A DNA stretch of 64,000 nucleotides from assembly GCF_002843355.2 (NCBI RefSeq), contig NZ_PJAI02000003.1:186001-250000 (forward strand), in the 5' to 3' direction. Position numbers and translations under genes: made by a program. Each line of letters starts with the position of its first letter. The stretch's first letter is position 1. Below are positions 1 through 8,282 of the stretch, piece after piece. Source of the DNA: Colwellia echini. GTDB lineage: Bacteria > Pseudomonadota > Gammaproteobacteria > Enterobacterales > Alteromonadaceae. The notes under the pieces were generated by a model that had not been told where the DNA came from, did not search any database, and saw only the letters and a program-made list of their open reading frames with translations.

Positions 1-802
1 GGCTTCAGTTATGGCATTAGGTATGGATCAACGTTTCGATTTTTCTGATACTTATTGGTTAGTTGCCGGTATTGGTGGTGGCGATCCTAGCGATGTCTCT
101 TTAGGCACAGGCGTGTGGGCAAAGCATGTAGTTGATGGTGATTTATTGTATGAAATTGATGCCCGTGAAATACCTAAAGAATGGGAATATGGTTTAATTC
201 CATTAGGAGCATACAAGCCAAATCAAGAGTCAACCGGTTGGACAGTAGACACTATTCATTTTGCTTTAAATGAACCCTTAGTTGATTGGGCTTATAACTT
301 AACTAAAGACTATTCAGTTGCCGATACGCCTGCCATTAAAGAATTTAGAGAGCAATACGTTAACTTCCCTAATGCACGTAAAAAACCCTTTGTAACTATG
401 GGTGACACCATAGGGTCAAGTAAGTATTGGCATGGTGAATTACTGAACAACTGGGCAAACGACTGGATGCATTTATACGCAGGCCCAGACAGTGAGTTTA
501 TGACCACCAATATGGAAGACAACGGTACCTTTACTGCGTTCGGTCGCTTAGCTCGTACCGGCTTAGTGGATAAAGAACGTGTCTTAGTGTTACGTACTGT
601 CAGTAATTACACCCATCCACCTAAAGATAAAACCGCAGCTTGGAGTACTACAGCACCCTACCCTGATGGTGGTTTACCTGCCATTGTAGCCGCTTTTGAA
701 ATGGGCACTATCGTCATAGATAACTTAGTTCAAAATTGGGATATCTACCAAGATGCTATCCCAGGTAGTGCTGAAGCTGCAGCTTTGGCTAAAAAAAAAT
801 AG
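1..802 (+). CDS. NUP-family (purine nucleoside permease) protein, 5'-truncated by window edge
   Basis: The frame is already open at base 2, so roughly the first 100 residues lie outside the window, judged from the full-length paralogue at 12887-13972. The two proteins share a run from 'MALGMD' through 'GDL', a 'NAR/QRKPF' segment, an 'MEDxGTF' segment and 'SNY..PP' near the C-terminus. The family label (PF06516) says permease, but the visible part contains no membrane-spanning segment. Its Gly-rich 'AGIGGGDP' turn followed by an acidic 'VDGDL' resembles the nucleoside phosphorylase I fold, so a nucleoside-binding or nucleoside-cleaving role is as likely as transport. It lies 20 bp before the DUF985 gene and is probably co-transcribed with it. 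The family call is firm; the biochemical role is not. Confidence 0.85.
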   Translation, partial: ASVMALGMDQRFDFSDTYWLVAGIGGGDPSDVSLGTGVWAKHVVDGDLLYEIDAREIPKEWEYGLIPLGAYKPNQESTGWTVDTIHFALNEPLVDWAYNLTKDYSVADTPAIKEFREQYVNFPNARKKPFVTMGDTIGSSKYWHGELLNNWANDWMHLYAGPDSEFMTTNMEDNGTFTAFGRLARTGLVDKERVLVLRTVSNYTHPPKDKTAAWSTTAPYPDGGLPAIVAAFEMGTIVIDNLVQNWDIYQDAIPGSAEAAALAKKK

Positions 803-822
803 TAAAAAGTAATCAGCTGTTA

Positions 823-1341
823 ATGACTACACCTAGTGAAAGCCAATTAACAGCTGAACAACTTGTTAAAGCGTTAAATTTAGAAGGGCATGTTGAAGGC
901 GGTTTTTATCGTCGCACATTTAGTGCTGATCATCGCGCGACTATACCTACTGACAACGGCGAGCGTGTCACAATGAGCAGTATTTATTATTTACTCAGTG
1001 CGCAATCGCCAATCGGACATTTTCATATGAATCAATCCGATATCATGCACTTTTTCCATAAAGGCGACCCGATAACTTACTATATGTTAAACCCCGATGG
1101 CAGCTTACAAACAACCATACTAGGGCCAGATCCAACAAAGGGCCATCAAATGCAAATGATGGTGAAAGGCGGTACCTGGAAAGCCTCAAAAATCCCAAGT
1201 AATGGTCAATATGGCTATGGCTTAATTGGTGAAGCGGTTTCACCAGGCTTTGATTATTCTGATATGCAACTCGGTTCGAAAGAGAAATTATTAACGCTAT
1301 TTCCTCAGCATACAACGCTAATTAATGAATTGAGCCGCTAA
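823..1341 (+). CDS. DUF985 cupin-fold protein
   Basis: This 172-residue cytosolic protein (no signal peptide) matches the DUF985/Cupin_5 family (COG3542). Recognisable family segments are 'LEGHVEGGFYRRTF' at residues ~20-33, 'SSIYYLL' at ~52, 'HFHMNQSDIMHFFHKGDP' at ~65-82 and the C-terminal 'GEAVSPGFDYSDM'. The two histidines of HFH are the likely metal or ligand contacts of the cupin barrel. The biochemical function of the family is not settled; sugar-epimerase-like folds are the closest relatives. It sits between a NUP gene and a nucleoside hydrolase gene on the same strand, which suggests a ribose- or nucleoside-related small molecule as substrate. That is inference from context only. Length is normal for the family. 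Confidence 0.88.
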   Translation: MTTPSESQLTAEQLVKALNLEGHVEGGFYRRTFSADHRATIPTDNGERVTMSSIYYLLSAQSPIGHFHMNQSDIMHFFHKGDPITYYMLNPDGSLQTTILGPDPTKGHQMQMMVKGGTWKASKIPSNGQYGYGLIGEAVSPGFDYSDMQLGSKEKLLTLFPQHTTLINELSR

Positions 1342-1475
1342 AATGCATAACTCAATATTAATCATTCATTTTTAGTGAGCAAAACGATTATCAAAGCTAT
1401 TAGCCAAATTAATACACAAGTTAACGCAAAAATTAACACAAAAGTACAAATTACCGACTTAAAAAAGGAAGATTC

Positions 1476-2579
1476 ATGAAGATTTTTACCACACTCACCG
1501 CCAGCATTGCAGCCAGTGCTGCCGCTTGTGTTTTTTCACTTGGCTTACAGGCTAAACCAGTTATTTTTGATAACGATATGGCCATTGACGACTGGGCGGC
1601 ATTATTATTTTTAGTGCAACATCCCAAATTAGATGTCACCGCAATTACTATTTCAGCTAGTGGCGAATCCCATTGTCAGCCCGGCCTTACCAATACCACC
1701 GCCTTATTAGAACTATCGCCGTATAGCGGTAAAAATATTCCCGTGGCTTGTGGTGATGCTGAGCCGTTAGACGGTTATGCAGTATTTCCTGAAGCATGGC
1801 GCACCGACTCAGACACCTTATCTGGCGTACCAGTTAAAGCAAGTGAGCGTCCAACAAGTAACAAACACGCAGTAGAGGTTATTCACCAAGCTATCGTCGA
1901 ATCAAACGAGCCGGTTACCATTTTAGCCACAGGGCCATTAACCAATATCGCCCAATGGTTAGAAAAATACCCGCAAGACCAAAAGTCTGTTGAACGTTTA
2001 GTGATTATGGGAGGTAACGTTAACGTGAAAGGCAACATTATTGTGCCGCTTTTTACCAAAGGCCACCCAAATAAAACCGCTGAATGGAATATTTTTATCG
2101 ACCCGGTGTCTGCAGACAAGGTATTAGCTTCAGATCTTAACATCGAATTGGTAGGGCTAGACGTAACTAACTCGGTTCGGGTTACGAGCGAGTTAGCGGC
2201 TGAATTTAGTCAAAATGCTAAAACACCTGCGGCGCTCTTTTGGAAAAAAGTGTTAGCCAAAAATGATTGGTTTATTGACTCAGGTGAATACTATTTTTGG
2301 GATACTTTAGCGGCGCTTATTGTCGCGGAGCCTGAACTTTGTCAGGGTAGCATGGCAGGCTTTAACGTTGAAAAAAGCACCACTACAACCCCTTGGTTAC
2401 CAACATCAGACATGAGTATGTCAGTCACACGCTGGGACGGCAAACCAAGACAACATCTTGATAGTGAACGTGCCGGTACTTTTATAGCTGATGATACTCG
2501 CCCTGAAATTAAAGTGTGTGAAAAAACTAAACCCAGTTATATTTTCAATGACTTTAGTGTGATTATGAACAGATCTTAA
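1476..2579 (+). CDS. Exported nucleoside hydrolase (inosine-uridine preferring family)
   Basis: A 367-residue protein of the IUNH family (PF01156), which hydrolyses the N-glycosidic bond of ribonucleosides to free base and ribose. A signal peptide (hydrophobic to about residue 25, ending 'LQAKP') predicts a periplasmic location, unlike the cytosolic RihA/B/C enzymes of E. coli. The calcium-binding Asp cluster is present as DNDMAIDD at residues 32-39. 'ILATGPLTNIAQWL' and 'LVIMGGNV' in the middle are typical family segments, and a late Asp in 'FWDTLAAL' fits the fourth metal ligand. The start is set by AAGGAAG a few bases before ATG. A terminator follows at 2661. With the deaminase and CpdB nearby, it probably completes periplasmic nucleoside breakdown. 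Confidence 0.9.
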   Translation: MKIFTTLTASIAASAAACVFSLGLQAKPVIFDNDMAIDDWAALLFLVQHPKLDVTAITISASGESHCQPGLTNTTALLELSPYSGKNIPVACGDAEPLDGYAVFPEAWRTDSDTLSGVPVKASERPTSNKHAVEVIHQAIVESNEPVTILATGPLTNIAQWLEKYPQDQKSVERLVIMGGNVNVKGNIIVPLFTKGHPNKTAEWNIFIDPVSADKVLASDLNIELVGLDVTNSVRVTSELAAEFSQNAKTPAALFWKKVLAKNDWFIDSGEYYFWDTLAALIVAEPELCQGSMAGFNVEKSTTTTPWLPTSDMSMSVTRWDGKPRQHLDSERAGTFIADDTRPEIKVCEKTKPSYIFNDFSVIMNRS

Positions 2580-2660
2580 TTCGACATTATTGAAATTATT
2601 TGCCCTTAAGCTGCAATATAAAATTCAAGATCTCGGAAAATAAAACAACAATTTAACTAA

Positions 2661-2690
2661 GGCATACGTTAACGCGTATGCCTTTTTTGT
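2661..2690 (+). terminator. Rho-independent terminator after nucleoside hydrolase
   Basis: An 8-bp stem GGCATACG/CGTATGCC (2661-2668 with 2675-2682) closes a 6-nt loop and is followed directly by TTTTTTGTT. It ends the NUP/cupin/nucleoside hydrolase transcript. It lies in the 497-bp gap 2580-3076, which has no gene. The gap also holds an exact 12-bp tandem repeat (2827-2850), a small hairpin TGGTGC/GCACCA at 2890-2905 and the regulatory region described next. Confidence 0.85.
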
Positions 2691-2918
2691 TACTGTAACA
2701 AGGCTTTTTTATGCTCTCATTTTTAATCTAATGACGCTTATAAATGTTGTTTCAGCCAGGTATAAAAATAACAGCGATGGCAGCACCTCTTTATTAACCA
2801 AGCGCTAATCAAGTGCGAACCAAGTGCTAAAGCCATAGCTAAAGCCATAGCAAAAGCACGCGACCACAGTTAACGTTGCACCGACATTTTGGTGCTTTCG
2901 CACCATAAACGCACACAA

Positions 2919-2985
2919 CCTGACTGATTGGTCAGGAATATTAAAACAACAAGTCATATTCAATAGTGTCTGGCCTTATATAGGC
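2919..2985 (+). promoter_or_regulatory. Palindromic operator and weak sigma-54-like element upstream of adenosine deaminase
   Basis: The palindrome CCTGAC-TGATTG-GTCAGG occupies 2919-2936. The stretch 2920-2940 matches 4902-4922, upstream of the TonB receptor, at 16 of 21 positions, including CAGGAAT just after the palindrome. Arms of the form TGAC...GTCA are typical of TetR-type repressor sites, so a common repressor is a fair inference; no regulator gene is in the window. Downstream, TGGCC at 2971-2975 and GGC at 2983-2985 give the GG-N10-GC spacing of sigma-54 promoters, but the -12 element is poor and this part is weak. Confidence 0.45.
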
Positions 2986-3076
2986 TCTTTGGTATCGGAA
3001 TTGCACTCACTAAAGTAATGATTTTAATTTTCTTTGAGCATGCATTCTTTTTGCTCATTACTACTTTGGAGTTTAC

Positions 3077-4519
3077 ATGAGTAAAAAAAACAAATTTACC
3101 ACGCTTACTGCGTTGGCAATTTCCGCACAACTGATAGTGGGATCATGTTATGCCGCGAGTGCTGATTGGTTTGAAAAATTTAAACAAACCGCAAGCGATA
3201 AAGAGCTATACACTTTATTGTACGCCATGCCTAAAGGCGGTGATTTACATCATCATATTACCGGCTCAGCACTGTCTGAGTGGTGGTATGACTTAGCGCT
3301 AGAGCAAAGTGCTCATGGGTATGAATTTTACACTAAAGTTAAAGTTAACAATTGTCGCGACTATGGCGGTAATGAATTTGGATTTAGCCCATATTACTTA
3401 TTGTTTACTAATTTATTAGCGTCAAGTTATGACAAATTACCTGCCTGTGAAAAAGCAGAATACAAACCGCTAAAAGATCTAAATGCCACCGAAAAAGCAG
3501 CCTGGTTAAACAGTATTCGCTTAGACAAAGACCACGAAGGCCGTGACGAGTTTTTTCAAACACATTGGCAACGCATGAACGAGCTAAGTAGCAGTCCCTA
3601 TTTAATTGCCGAATTACTGGTTAAAAACATGCAAGCCTTTGGTGACGAAGGCTTGATATATATGGAACCCATGATGGGCGCTTTTGGCTATACCAAGCCA
3701 GACGGTACCGTTATTCCTGCAGAAGTTACCGCTGATATTTTTAGAGATCGTTTACAACAAGCCGATGCGAAAGCCACTGGCATCACAGTACGTATGCAAG
3801 AAAGTATTTTACGCTTTAGCCCAAGAGCCGAAGATTCATTACGTAAATACTATGACTTCATTTCCAAAAATAATGATTTATACGTTGCCGTCAACATGGT
3901 TGGTCGTGAAGATAATGATAAAGGCCATCCCGCCCGTTTCTTACCGGTATTACGTGAGTTACGACATAAATACAACAATGTGAAATTGTCGATTCACGCC
4001 GGTGAGGTTGATGAGCCTAATTATCATATACGCGATACCCTATTACTTGGCGCAGACCGTATTGGTCATGGCGTTAACCTAATTACTGATGACGACATGA
4101 TGCGACAAATGCGCAATGGCCCGTATTTAGTTGAAATCAATCTTATTTCAAACTTGTTACTAGAATATATTGATGACTATTCACAGCACCCTTTCCCTGA
4201 ATATTTAAGAATTGGTATTCCGGTTGCGTTGTCTACTGATGATCGCGGCATGTGGGACTCAAACTTAACAGATGAGTTTTTTGTCGCCGTTAAAGAATTT
4301 AACTTAAGCTGGGCTGAACTCAATACTTTAGGGGAAAATTCAATTAAATACAGCTTCTTAGATCAACAAACTAAAAATACTTTACTCAATGAATACCAAG
4401 AAAAAATGGCTAAATTTGAACAACAAGTCAGCACATCGGGTATTAAAAACATTACAACTACTCCAGTGTCATATAGCTTTATTTGCGATAAGTACCAACT
4501 TTGTTTAGAGGAAAGCTAA
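3077..4519 (+). CDS. Exported adenosine deaminase, ADA2/ADGF-like
   Basis: A 480-residue protein, longer than cytosolic Add (about 340) and close to the secreted ADA2/ADGF type. A signal peptide ends near 'SCYAAS' (about residue 27). The catalytic zinc site is visible: 'MPKGGDLHHH' at residues ~51-60 supplies the first histidines, 'SIHAGEV' at ~305-311 the third, 'RIGHGVN' at ~325-331 the catalytic His, and 'STDDRGM' at ~386-392 the zinc and substrate aspartates. A long insert between the first and second motifs fits the ADGF type. It should deaminate adenosine to inosine outside the cytoplasm, feeding the nucleoside hydrolase gene upstream. The start follows TTTGGAG. Two AT-rich hairpins follow the stop. 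Confidence 0.9.
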   Translation: MSKKNKFTTLTALAISAQLIVGSCYAASADWFEKFKQTASDKELYTLLYAMPKGGDLHHHITGSALSEWWYDLALEQSAHGYEFYTKVKVNNCRDYGGNEFGFSPYYLLFTNLLASSYDKLPACEKAEYKPLKDLNATEKAAWLNSIRLDKDHEGRDEFFQTHWQRMNELSSSPYLIAELLVKNMQAFGDEGLIYMEPMMGAFGYTKPDGTVIPAEVTADIFRDRLQQADAKATGITVRMQESILRFSPRAEDSLRKYYDFISKNNDLYVAVNMVGREDNDKGHPARFLPVLRELRHKYNNVKLSIHAGEVDEPNYHIRDTLLLGADRIGHGVNLITDDDMMRQMRNGPYLVEINLISNLLLEYIDDYSQHPFPEYLRIGIPVALSTDDRGMWDSNLTDEFFVAVKEFNLSWAELNTLGENSIKYSFLDQQTKNTLLNEYQEKMAKFEQQVSTSGIKNITTTPVSYSFICDKYQLCLEES

Positions 4520-4569
4520 AGCACTGCAGTTAATGAGTTGCTCTTATAATGATCAATAAGAGCATACCT

Positions 4570-4604
4570 TTTTTGCTTGTTAATAAAAAATTAACAAGCA
4601 AAAA
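4570..4604. other. 14-bp AT-rich hairpin after adenosine deaminase
   Basis: TTTTTGCTTGTTAA at 4570-4583 pairs perfectly with 4591-4604 around a 7-nt loop. The T and A tracts lie inside the stem, so it can act as a bidirectional transcription stop or protect the mRNA 3' end. Copies of its 3' arm, 'TTAACAAGCAAAA'-like, recur directly downstream (4619-4645), making this a short repetitive stretch. The gap 4520-5004 contains no credible gene. Confidence 0.55.
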
Positions 4605-4648
4605 GCATCAACCAAAAGTTAACAAGCAAAAGTTAACAACCAAAAAAA

Positions 4649-4690
4649 TAAAAACCAAGAACACAGCCCCCTCCCTCTTGGTTTTTAATT
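4649..4690 (+). terminator. Probable terminator of the adenosine deaminase transcript
   Basis: An 11-bp stem TAAAAACCAAG/CTTGGTTTTTA (4649-4659 with 4677-4687) closes a 17-nt C-rich loop. The T-run forms the 3' arm of the stem, as in L-shaped bidirectional terminators. It separates the deaminase from the TonB receptor promoter region. Confidence 0.6.
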
Positions 4691-4902
4691 CCCTTAAAAC
4701 AATTTCAGTAAATTGGTATGCATGCCAAGGTCGCTCATATCCGCCCAGCCCCAAAATAGAGTAATAGCCCTAATCTCGTGCACTTTTATGTACATTTGTA
4801 ACAAAACAGTGCGCCCTTAACTAGCAACCTAATATTTTACAACAACATATAATTACAAAATAAAACCATAAACCATTGAATAAAAAGAGAAAACAATAAA
4901 AC

Positions 4903-4938
4903 ATGACCGATCGGACAGGAATTGGCACAACGCTTGCT
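4903..4938 (+). promoter_or_regulatory. Operator-like palindrome plus sigma-54 promoter for the TonB receptor
   Basis: TGACCGATCGGACA (4904-4917, core CCGATCGG perfectly palindromic) is the second copy of the element seen at 2919. Immediately downstream, TTGGCACAACGCTTGCT (4922-4938) matches the sigma-54 consensus TGGCAC-N5-TTGCW, with the invariant GG at 4924-4925 and GC at 4936-4937 exactly 10 nt apart. Transcription would start near 4949, about 55 bp before the receptor ATG. A bound repressor at the palindrome would abut the -24 element. The promoter match is direct; its use by RpoN is inference. Confidence 0.6.
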
Positions 4939-5004
4939 CTCTACTCATTAGTAATTAAAAAAATATAAAACATAAAACATAACTTAAAAAGCCAGGAGAA
5001 TTGT

Positions 5005-7446
5005 ATGTTCCAATCGTTTAAGAGAAATAAACTCGCTTTGTTAATAACCATCAATATCGCTGCAGTTTCACAACTAGCCATTGCTGAAGAAACAAAAGAA
5101 AGCACCCCTAATGAAGACATAGTCGAATTAGAAACTTATACATCAGAGGGGCAAATTGCCGACACAATGGGCTTAATGCCAACCGAAGCCGTTGAGTCTG
5201 TTTTTGGTTTCGGTAAAACAGTATTGGAAACACCACGTGGTGTGACAACAGTAACGTCCGACATGATGGAAAATTACAATATAACTAATATTGATGATTT
5301 AGTTTTGGTATCTCCTGGTGCCTTTACCCAATCATTTTTCGGTGTTGCTGGTTCATTAGATGTTCGTGGTACACCCGGTGAAGTTTATTTTCGTGGTATC
5401 CGCCGAATAAACAACCCAGGAAACTACCCTACTCCAATTGGGGCTTCTTCACGTATTGATATTGTTCGTGGTCCAGCATCACCTATTTATGGTCCATCTA
5501 AAATAGGTGGGTATTTAAACTTTGAGCCTAAATCAGCCCGCGCTGACACAGGTCAATATTTAGAAGAGCCTACCGGAAAAATATCATTAACTCGCGGCAG
5601 CTGGGAAAAAAATATTTTAACTGCTGAAGTAGGTGGACCAGGTAAAATTGGCGATAAAGATCTAGGCTACTATTTCTACGCTGAAACTGAAAACTCTGGC
5701 AGCTACTATGAGAATTCAGCAACTGACCAAAACATCATACAAGCTTCTTTTAACGTCGATCTTTCACCTGATACCCGTATTGAGTTTGGTGGTATGTACC
5801 ATGAGTTTGATGGTAACCAAGTTGCAGGTTGGAACCGTTTAACACAAGAACTTATCGATAACGGCACATACGTGACCGGCTCACCTACTTCAGTTGATTT
5901 AAACCATGACGGTTTAAACTCTGCAGACGAATACAGTATTTGGCAAGGCACTTTTAATCCAAATAGTAATAACTTCTTTGTGCCGCCATCATCGGCAACA
6001 GATGCTTCCTTAGACCCTGAGTGGGCATTAAACAATGTTGGTACCGCTAAACTTGAACATAACCAAGTACTCGTTGCCGATTCTGATTACCTAACCAATA
6101 CCGTTTCAACGCTATATTTTGATGTTATGCATCAAATAGCTGACGGCTTCACTTTAACTAATAAAATGTTTTATGAAGATTTAGATAACGCGAATGCTAA
6201 CGCTTATGGTTTTTCTCAATTTGCTGATACTTATGCGTTTGAAGATCAGTTAGTACTTGCCTACGCTGCCACTCATACTGATTGGTTAAGTGCAAATTAC
6301 CAAGTATCACCAAGTATTCGTTATACCAACTTTAAACATGGTGATGATTATGATTTTGAATACTTTGACCGTCGTGACTTAACAGGCCCTTCTACAGCCC
6401 TTGATAGAAAGTTATTATCAATTGAATCTGATGAAGATTATTCAAGTTACACCACAGGTAATTTTACCGATTACGGTTTAGCGTTTTTAGCTGACTTTAA
6501 TATGTTTACCGACTTAAATATTTTATTAGGTGTTCGTTACGATTATTTAGATATGACGAGTATTGAACACAACAACAAATTATTTGGCGCAACAGGTAAC
6601 GAAGCGCCCACTGAAGCGTCTGATAGCGATTCGGCGATTTCGTGGACAGCCAGTGCGTCTTATAACTTACCGGGTAACATAGTGCCGTATATTACCGCCT
6701 CTAAACAAACCACTATTATCATGGGTCAAGGCTCAGAAATTCCGGTTGACTTAGTGCAATCAGGTAATGCCCTTGCTGACTCAACCTTAGCGGAAGTAGG
6801 TGTAAAAGCGAGCTTAGTGGATAACACTTTATTCTTAACGCTTGATTACTTCGACCAAGAACGAACTAATTATTCTGCACAAGATCAAGTAAGTAATAAC
6901 ACCACCCGCAGTAAAGGTTGGGAATTTGAAATGCGTTACCTAGTAACGGAACAATTAACCCTAACAGGTAACTACACCAACCTAAAAGTTACTAACCTAA
7001 CGGCATTAGAAACTGGCACTCAATTTGGTTTTATGGGAGCTGAAGATTTAACTGGCATTACCGATCCATCATTATTTTACGCTTATGTAATGCAAGGATT
7101 AACTTTAGTTAATGATGAAGCTGAAGCCACTAAAGCCGGTATTCCTGAAAACATGTTTAGTTTAACAGGAGCTTATGACTTCCAAAACGGTTTAAGCGCA
7201 ATGGTCAGTGTTATCCATGCTGATTCTACTTTCTCTAGTTTTTCTCAAGGGGTAGAACTCCCTGCTTACACAGTACTTAATGCTGGTATTACTTACGCCA
7301 CCGGCGACTGGGTACTTCGTGTGCAAGGTAAAAACTTAACCAATGAGAAATACTACAGAGCAAACTTCCCAGATTTATTTGGTAGCACGGTTGTATTACC
7401 TGAGCTTCCTGCAAACTGGGTAGCCAGCGCTTCCTACCAATTTTAA
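5005..7446 (+). CDS. TonB-dependent outer-membrane receptor, probable nucleoside/nucleotide transporter
   Basis: An 813-residue receptor. The signal peptide ends around 'QLAIAEE' (residue ~28). The plug domain (about residues 60-180) has typical family segments: 'ETPRGVTTVTSDMM', 'VRGTPGEVYFRGIRR', 'RIDIVRGPASPIYGPSKIGG'. The rest is a 22-strand-type barrel with alternating aromatic strands, ending in the 'SASYQF' C-terminal signal with terminal Phe. The start is set by AGGAGA. No substrate can be read from the sequence; position between an exported adenosine deaminase and a dedicated TonB operon, with CpdB further on, points to purine nucleosides or nucleotides. Many receptors of this shape carry siderophores, so that remains the alternative. 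A hairpin without a T-run separates it from the energiser operon, so read-through is likely. Confidence 0.9.
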   Translation: MFQSFKRNKLALLITINIAAVSQLAIAEETKESTPNEDIVELETYTSEGQIADTMGLMPTEAVESVFGFGKTVLETPRGVTTVTSDMMENYNITNIDDLVLVSPGAFTQSFFGVAGSLDVRGTPGEVYFRGIRRINNPGNYPTPIGASSRIDIVRGPASPIYGPSKIGGYLNFEPKSARADTGQYLEEPTGKISLTRGSWEKNILTAEVGGPGKIGDKDLGYYFYAETENSGSYYENSATDQNIIQASFNVDLSPDTRIEFGGMYHEFDGNQVAGWNRLTQELIDNGTYVTGSPTSVDLNHDGLNSADEYSIWQGTFNPNSNNFFVPPSSATDASLDPEWALNNVGTAKLEHNQVLVADSDYLTNTVSTLYFDVMHQIADGFTLTNKMFYEDLDNANANAYGFSQFADTYAFEDQLVLAYAATHTDWLSANYQVSPSIRYTNFKHGDDYDFEYFDRRDLTGPSTALDRKLLSIESDEDYSSYTTGNFTDYGLAFLADFNMFTDLNILLGVRYDYLDMTSIEHNNKLFGATGNEAPTEASDSDSAISWTASASYNLPGNIVPYITASKQTTIIMGQGSEIPVDLVQSGNALADSTLAEVGVKASLVDNTLFLTLDYFDQERTNYSAQDQVSNNTTRSKGWEFEMRYLVTEQLTLTGNYTNLKVTNLTALETGTQFGFMGAEDLTGITDPSLFYAYVMQGLTLVNDEAEATKAGIPENMFSLTGAYDFQNGLSAMVSVIHADSTFSSFSQGVELPAYTVLNAGITYATGDWVLRVQGKNLTNEKYYRANFPDLFGSTVVLPELPANWVASASYQF

Positions 7447-7467
7447 CGGGTAAGAACATTATCAAAA

Positions 7468-7488
7468 GAGGGGCATAATTTGCCCCTC
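7468..7488 (+). other. Intercistronic GC-rich hairpin between receptor and TonB operon
   Basis: A perfect 8-bp stem GAGGGGCA/TGCCCCTC with a 5-nt loop, followed by ATCACTAC rather than a T-run. It is 20 bp after the receptor stop and 28 bp before the DUF3450 start. It is best read as an mRNA-stabilising or partial-attenuation structure that would let the abundant receptor be expressed above the energiser genes. Confidence 0.55.
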
Positions 7489-7516
7489 ATCACTACAAAA
7501 GTTTAAAGAGGTTTAC

Positions 7517-8272
7517 ATGGTTATTCGTAACTCCATAGGCGTAGCGCTTCTGTCGAGCGCTATATTAATACTCCCGAGTCATGCTGTTGAAAATAGCCTT
7601 GAGCAACAAGAAAGTATTAATAAAAGTGCTGCCGCTAGCCAAAATAAAATTGACACCTTAGCAGAAACAACACTGAGTGACTTTCAAAAATATCGCCTTG
7701 CCGAGCAACGACTTGAAAGTTTAACAATATATAACCAACAAATGGCAAAACTGGTGCAATCGCAAGAATCTGAAATTACCAGTATTAACAAACAAATTAA
7801 CGAAATTGACGGCATTGAAACAGGTGCCCTGCCGTTAATGTTACAAATGACCAACACATTAAGCGAATTACTTAACGCCGACATTCCCTTTTTAAAAGAA
7901 GAACGTAAAGAGCGTATTGAAACATTAGTTGAATTGATTGACCGAGCAGACGTTTCTGCTGGTGAAAAATACCGTCGTATTATGGAAGCTTATCAGGTGG
8001 AAATGGAATACGGCCGAACAATAGAAGCTTATCGAGGCATTATTGTTGTTGATAACGCGCCCCGTACCGTCGATTTTTTAAGGTTTGGACGAGTAGGACT
8101 TTACTACCAAACACTTGATGGTAATGAAAGTGGCAAATGGGATAGCAGCACTAAGAGTTGGAAAGTAGTAAATGATGACTACCGTACTAGCATTCGTGAC
8201 GGTTTACGCATTGCTCGTAAGCAAATGCCACCTGAACTTTTAACGTTACCAGTTAACTCTCCGGCATCTTAA
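7517..8272 (+). CDS. DUF3450 periplasmic coiled-coil protein of a TonB system
   Basis: A 251-residue protein with a signal peptide ending near 'PSHAVE' (about residue 25) and a Gln/Glu-rich coiled coil at about residues 30-105. The second half carries the DUF3450 pattern: 'LIDRADVSAGEKYRRIMEAYQVEMEYG' spread over ~136-165, then 'FLRFGRVGLYYQT', a Trp-containing turn and 'DGLRIARKQMPPELL' at the end. DUF3450 genes precede MotA/TolQ/ExbB genes in many marine gammaproteobacteria. A structural role in the periplasmic part of the energiser complex is inferred from this constant linkage. Ten bases separate it from the next gene, so translation is probably coupled. Confidence 0.85.
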   Translation: MVIRNSIGVALLSSAILILPSHAVENSLEQQESINKSAAASQNKIDTLAETTLSDFQKYRLAEQRLESLTIYNQQMAKLVQSQESEITSINKQINEIDGIETGALPLMLQMTNTLSELLNADIPFLKEERKERIETLVELIDRADVSAGEKYRRIMEAYQVEMEYGRTIEAYRGIIVVDNAPRTVDFLRFGRVGLYYQTLDGNESGKWDSSTKSWKVVNDDYRTSIRDGLRIARKQMPPELLTLPVNSPAS

Positions 8273-8282
8273 GGAATTTAAT

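Noticed and set aside
4549..4764. Open frame of 71 codons after the adenosine deaminase gene.
   Set aside because: Its sequence is a run of Lys, Asn and Thr caused by hairpins and direct repeats; no ribosome site, no family pattern, and it overlaps two probable terminators.
7468..7488. Intrinsic terminator after the TonB receptor.
   Set aside because: The stem is strong but is followed by ATCACTAC, not a T-run, so full termination before the energiser operon is unlikely.
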